Below, in pieces: positions 60,693 through 64,000 of a DNA stretch of 64,000 nucleotides. The notes beneath the pieces were generated by a model. It did not search any database. It was not told where the DNA came from and saw nothing but the letters and a program-made list of their open reading frames with translations. Origin of the DNA: Suilimivivens sp045586385 (GTDB taxonomy: Bacteria; Bacillota; Clostridia; Lachnospirales; Lachnospiraceae). A program made the position numbers and the translations under genes. Every line of letters starts with the position of its first letter. The stretch's first letter is position 1. The stretch lies in NCBI GenBank assembly GCA_045586385.1, contig JAZNAE010000086.1:1-64000 (forward strand). The letters run 5' to 3'.

Positions 60693-61295
60693 TTAACTTA
60701 ATTCTATTTCATAAACACCGTAGAACGTGCCACCAGTACCAGTTCCAATAGTGAAAGAACCACTACTAGGTAAATTTGTGAGAATGTATTCTTCTCCAAC
60801 ATTAATATTTCCATGATATATAGGAGAACCCCAAGACGGAGTAACAATTAAATAAGACTGATTATATGTTCCTGCTCTTACACCACCCACAAGTTTTATT
60901 CTCACTTGCGAATATCCGTCTATTGCGAATGATTCAGATGCTTGTTCTGTATAGCAATAAGCATATGTGGGTTTGCTGCTAAAAGGGAGAACTGAATCTG
61001 CACCTTCACTATCTACGAAGTGAAGTTTACCGTCTTCACCTACGTAAGTTTTTACTTTCGCTAAACTGTTGTTTAACTGATTTACAACTTTAATAGAAGC
61101 GGCAATATCCTCCGCTTCACCACTAACATCTGATGTAATTCCTTTAATTGAACCAAGTGAGGTTTCTACATCCGTTCCGTCTGTAAATTTAACATCACTT
61201 GCGTCCTCTATAAAACTTAATTCATCATAAACATCATTATCTGCGTCAACACAGACCCTATATGATTTTCCACTAACATGATTAATCTGAGCCAT
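60693..61295 (-). CDS. Expressed phage tail-fibre gene, switchable C-terminus
   Basis: 200 residues from ATG 61295, with AAGGAGG upstream on this strand. The constant N-terminal 74 residues (MAQINHVSGKSYRVCVDADN...) end at the crossover codons N75-N-S-L78. The variable part then reads AKVKTYVGEDGKLHFVDSEGADSVLPFSSKPTYAY with a Gly-rich tip. It is the last gene of the tail operon, as usual for receptor-binding proteins. Confidence 0.8.
   Translation of the reverse strand: MAQINHVSGKSYRVCVDADNDVYDELSFIEDASDVKFTDGTDVETSLGSIKGITSDVSGEAEDIAASIKVVNQLNNSLAKVKTYVGEDGKLHFVDSEGADSVLPFSSKPTYAYCYTEQASESFAIDGYSQVRIKLVGGVRAGTYNQSYLIVTPSWGSPIYHGNINVGEEYILTNLPSSGSFTIGTGTGGTFYGVYEIELS
61061..61073 (-). repeat. 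Shufflon site C, inside the expressed tail-fibre gene
   Basis: Reverse complement reads AACAACAGTTTAG, then CGAAAG. It marks the border between constant and variable parts. Confidence 0.85.
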
Positions 61296-61312
61296 ATTTT
61301 TCCTCCTTATAT

Positions 61313-61618
61313 CTAAAAAATCCAATGTAAACCCATTTTTGCTATAGGCTCATCATTGGAATATACTTGTAAATTAGGTTTATTTTTTTGTAATAAAAAA
61401 GAGCCAATAGCCTCTAATCTATTTTCTAATAGATTTAATAGCCAAGCTCCATAAAAGTCGATTTCTGAGCCGTTAAGCAACTCTGAGGCATCTGTATAAG
61501 ACCCCGATGAAATCAGTGTTTTATGTTGTTCCCAAACATCTAAATCGTCAAGAGAAATATCTTGAAAGAAAATCCTTGAGTCAATTTCTGTTGGGAATTT
61601 AGTACTTGTATCTTTCAT
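61313..61618 (-). CDS. Hypothetical phage tail-region protein
   Basis: 101 residues, acidic (TKFPTEIDSRIFFQDISLDDLDVWEQHKTLI...). It sits between two other late tail genes. It has an AGGAGG-like site on the minus strand. No function recognised; perhaps a fibre or baseplate accessory. Confidence 0.6.
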   Translation of the reverse strand: MKDTSTKFPTEIDSRIFFQDISLDDLDVWEQHKTLISSGSYTDASELLNGSEIDFYGAWLLNLLENRLEAIGSFLLQKNKPNLQVYSNDEPIAKMGLHWIF

Positions 61619-61639
61619 AAGTACCTCCTATATTCAATT

Positions 61640-61966
61640 TTATGCTATCCATACATCACCTTTTGAAATATGTGAGGATGGATTTTCTGTTTGATAAAAT
61701 ATCTGCTGTTGCACATTCTTTGCATATCTCTCCAAATTGACAATTTCCTCATCAATCTTGTTAATGTCTTTTGCACCAAAGATATATTTTTTTAACTGTG
61801 GATTTGTAGACAATAACTCTTGAATTGCAGTAAAATCTTTTTCAGACTGTAATGTTTTAATCTGACTAATTAATTCTGCAATTTCATCAGTTGCATCAAT
61901 AAATCCAGTAGGAGAGTAAACAGCATCAGGAAATTGTGAACCAGCTTCACGTAAATAACTTGCCAT
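61640..61966 (-). CDS. Hypothetical phage tail protein
   Basis: 108 residues beginning ASYLREAGSQFPDAVYSPTGFIDATDEI and ending SHISKGDVWIA, with a central coiled coil (about 25-95). It is 2 bp from the tail gene before it in the operon. A baseplate or fibre-adaptor role is plausible from position only. Confidence 0.6.
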   Translation of the reverse strand: MASYLREAGSQFPDAVYSPTGFIDATDEIAELISQIKTLQSEKDFTAIQELLSTNPQLKKYIFGAKDINKIDEEIVNLERYAKNVQQQIFYQTENPSSHISKGDVWIA

Positions 61967-61968
61967 AA

Positions 61969-63651
61969 TTATTCCTCTTTATATAAACTGTAAAATTTCA
62001 TAAGTTGCCATGAAGTAGTGCCACCTTTAAAGTCATGTGAAACTGACTTTATGATATACTGATACTCATCATGAATATCCAAACTATATGGCTTATAACC
62101 GACTTTTATATTTACATCTAAAAACGGACATAGAAGAGTAGTTATATTGATTGAGTCTGTCAATCGTGAAAGTTTGTACAGTTCGTAACCTGCTCTTGCT
62201 AAAGCCAAAGAATCCGAAGTTATATTATCAAACTCACCACCACTATAAGGTTGTAAAATTTCTCCCAGTTTTTGAACCGTAAATGGACTATCTGGAATTA
62301 TTTCTAATTCAACAGTTTTACAGTTATAAATCTCTTGAAAATATTCTTTAGAATATCTTTTTACGGTTTTACCAGAAGTCGTTGTATATTCATCACCAAC
62401 TGTTCCATCAGTCAATACACTAATTGCGTGTGGTTGCCATTGCCCCAATAGATAAAGACGTATAATGTCAGAACCATTAACATGTTTCTTTTTTACTTTA
62501 AACGCATAAGTTTGGTTTGCCTCTAAAATATTTTCTTTAATAGGTTCTTCAGTGTTTTCATCATAAATAGCAATAGCACCAAACCCATTAATGTTAACCT
62601 GTGTATTTTCTGGATTAGTGGTAGGTATATGTATTGCAATAATATCACCGTTATAATATTTTTCTTCGTATCCTTCGATAGTGGCAGAATAGATATTGTC
62701 AGTTAATATAACACCTTCACTTGCATAGAAATCTGCTTCAATAACATCTCCCCATACCTCGACAATGTTTCGGATAGTAGTTAGGTCTACTGATGAGTTT
62801 TCTGATATTAATATTTTCTTGATAAAGTCATTCTTAATAACAACATCGTCTTCATACAAAGAGGGGATGAGTTTACAAATAAACACACCGTTCTCATCAA
62901 AATAGGTTTGATAGTTAGGATATAAGTCACGTAATTCTGTGATGATAGAAAGAACACTACAACCTGACGAAAATTCCAAATTATAAGGAACAGCATTCCA
63001 AACTTCTTGCATTCCAGAAAGTGTTTCGACTTTAGATTCTTCCCTGTAAGTCAAATAATCATCGTTATTTTCTGGCAATCCATAAAACTCTCCAATGTGG
63101 TCAATTTCATATTCTTTAACACGACCCAACTGTGTTACAGTTTTAATCATAGCATCACGAATAGTGTTATATTTAATTACTTCGCCAGTTTCTTCATCTT
63201 CCTCGTATGCAGGAACTTCAATTAATAACTGACCTAATAGACCATTCTTTGTACCGTCCAAAGTAGCCATCATATCAGAGCAATTAACATTTAAAGTATT
63301 AGTTGTTGCATCGTAAGTAGCGGAAGCGTCAGTAAATATATACTTACCATGTTTCCACCAACGATAATCTTTTTTTCTTTGGTCGTAGAGTCCAATATAT
63401 ATTCTTACAATTTTGTCTACCCATATAAGACCATTTTCACCTAAAAATAATCGAGATTTTTCACAAGGAATCACGGAAATAGAAAAAGTCCGTCTAATAT
63501 CTGATTCAGATATAGACGAACTTCCTTCTATAACATTCCCTTGTATGGTTGTTATATAATCTTCATCTTTACCAAAGATATCTAACTTTATTTCGGGTTT
63601 TAAAACTTGATGACGTACTAATCGCAAGTCATCCGTTGTTAAATCAAGCAT
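61969..63651 (-). CDS. Phage tail / baseplate protein (DUF5048-like)
   Basis: 560 residues. The opening LDLTTDDLRLVRHQVLKPEIKLDI and the block SSSISESDIRRTFSISVIP resemble DUF5048-type tail proteins of clostridial phages. A C-terminal stretch (YQYIIKSVSHDFKGGTTSWQLMKFYSL) is typical of baseplate hub proteins. It precedes the fibre genes in the late operon. Confidence 0.75.
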   Translation of the reverse strand: MLDLTTDDLRLVRHQVLKPEIKLDIFGKDEDYITTIQGNVIEGSSSISESDIRRTFSISVIPCEKSRLFLGENGLIWVDKIVRIYIGLYDQRKKDYRWWKHGKYIFTDASATYDATTNTLNVNCSDMMATLDGTKNGLLGQLLIEVPAYEEDEETGEVIKYNTIRDAMIKTVTQLGRVKEYEIDHIGEFYGLPENNDDYLTYREESKVETLSGMQEVWNAVPYNLEFSSGCSVLSIITELRDLYPNYQTYFDENGVFICKLIPSLYEDDVVIKNDFIKKILISENSSVDLTTIRNIVEVWGDVIEADFYASEGVILTDNIYSATIEGYEEKYYNGDIIAIHIPTTNPENTQVNINGFGAIAIYDENTEEPIKENILEANQTYAFKVKKKHVNGSDIIRLYLLGQWQPHAISVLTDGTVGDEYTTTSGKTVKRYSKEYFQEIYNCKTVELEIIPDSPFTVQKLGEILQPYSGGEFDNITSDSLALARAGYELYKLSRLTDSINITTLLCPFLDVNIKVGYKPYSLDIHDEYQYIIKSVSHDFKGGTTSWQLMKFYSLYKEE

Positions 63652-63669
63652 AATACGTCATACTCCTTT

Positions 63670-64000
63670 CTACCACCATTCTTCGCTTGCACTTTGGTCA
63701 ATCAGACCAGCTTCATATAACTTTTCAACATCAGTTGCGCTTCCTGTTTCTGTTAAACCAAAACTAATCTTTCGATAATTATATAAATTATCATTTGCCG
63801 TATCGGACGGTGGAGTAGTAACAAATCCTAAGAAAAGACCGCCATCTATATTTTTCAAAAGTTTGATTTTATCATTAGTCAAGAAATCTTTGACTTTATT
63901 ATTCATAGCAGTCATCATACCAACATTAGTTGTATCGTTTAAATCAATCATAGCACAACCAGATTCATCCTCTGTCGGTATCCATGTACCAGAAACAGTA
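63670..64000 (-). CDS. Phage tail protein, C-terminal part (cut by window edge)
   Basis: The frame stays open upstream of the Met at 63951 to the window edge (GTWIPTEDESGCAMIDLND...), so this is the end of a longer protein. About 110 residues are visible, ending SASEEWW. It is 18 bp from the DUF5048-like gene. Probably a tail protein by position. Confidence 0.6.
   Translation of the reverse strand, partial: TVSGTWIPTEDESGCAMIDLNDTTNVGMMTAMNNKVKDFLTNDKIKLLKNIDGGLFLGFVTTPPSDTANDNLYNYRKISFGLTETGSATDVEKLYEAGLIDQSASEEWW

Larger units (their letters stand above)
57670..64000 (-). mobile_element. Prophage end inserted in sigG (runs off the window)
   Basis: From the break in sigG to the window edge the genes are phage tail genes on the minus strand, with a tail-fibre switching module at the end nearest sigG. 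No lysis or replication genes are in view. The exact att core cannot be fixed because the other junction is outside. The tyrosine recombinase here is better explained as the switching enzyme, so the phage integrase should lie elsewhere. Confidence 0.75.

Overview
The window looks like a chromosomal segment of a spore-forming, low-GC Gram-positive anaerobe, most likely a Lachnospiraceae member. The signs are the SCIFF peptide and its radical SAM maturase, meso-diaminopimelate-type MurE (DNPR motif), spoIIGA-sigE-sigG, a PASTA kinase/phosphatase pair, and strong AGGAGG ribosome binding sites. No rRNA or tRNA gene was recognised. All family assignments come from reading the sequence, not from database searches.

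Region 1 (1-3651) is the wreck of integrative elements: a partial surface-like ORF, a DUF6462/excisionase-like gene, a ribbon-helix-helix regulator behind a promoter with two operator-like repeats, a decayed Tn916-type integrase, and a DUF4143-type ATPase. The ATPase lies between two 39-bp near-identical cores, each followed by a diverged copy of what looks like the last codons of hemZ.

Region 2 (3666-27851) is core genome: a DUF1576 membrane protein, a split chromate transporter, VanZ-like and TIGR04086-like membrane proteins, a CNNM/CBS transporter, the SCIFF operon leading into secDF and recJ, a sugar-phosphate kinase, and then murE-priA-def-fmt-Zn protease-rsmB-rlmN-stp-prkC-rsgA.

Region 3 (27882-30165) is an accessory island between rsgA and ychF. 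It holds an SH3 lipoprotein and a locus built like a type III toxin-antitoxin system: promoter, three tandem hairpin/pseudoknot RNA units, terminator, then a 184-residue putative nuclease.

Region 4 (30166-53517) is ychF and the dcw (division and cell wall) cluster: mraZ, rsmH, ftsL, two class B PBPs, mraY, murD, ftsW, murA, ftsQ, ftsZ. murG is absent from it. The second PBP gene is split exactly in its SxN active-site codons by an 8,790-bp element (37096-45885) that carries a large serine recombinase. The element also carries an ECF sigma factor fused to a membrane segment and a C-terminal sensor-like domain, three exported proteins, and two promoters that match each other in sequence and spacing. 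Precise excision would restore an in-frame 576-residue PBP.

Region 5 (53617-64000) has an M18 aminopeptidase, an array of exact 53-bp hairpin repeats, and spoIIGA behind a promoter with 21-bp spacing and a Spo0A-box-like -35. sigE follows, then the 3' two thirds of sigG, cut off by a prophage that runs off the window. The prophage end carries a tail-fibre gene, a tyrosine recombinase, and several headless alternative tail-fibre C-termini. Each of these starts at the same 13-bp site, so together they form a shufflon. The window therefore shows two independent elements splitting developmental or cell-wall genes, plus a third element family targeting a gene 3' end.
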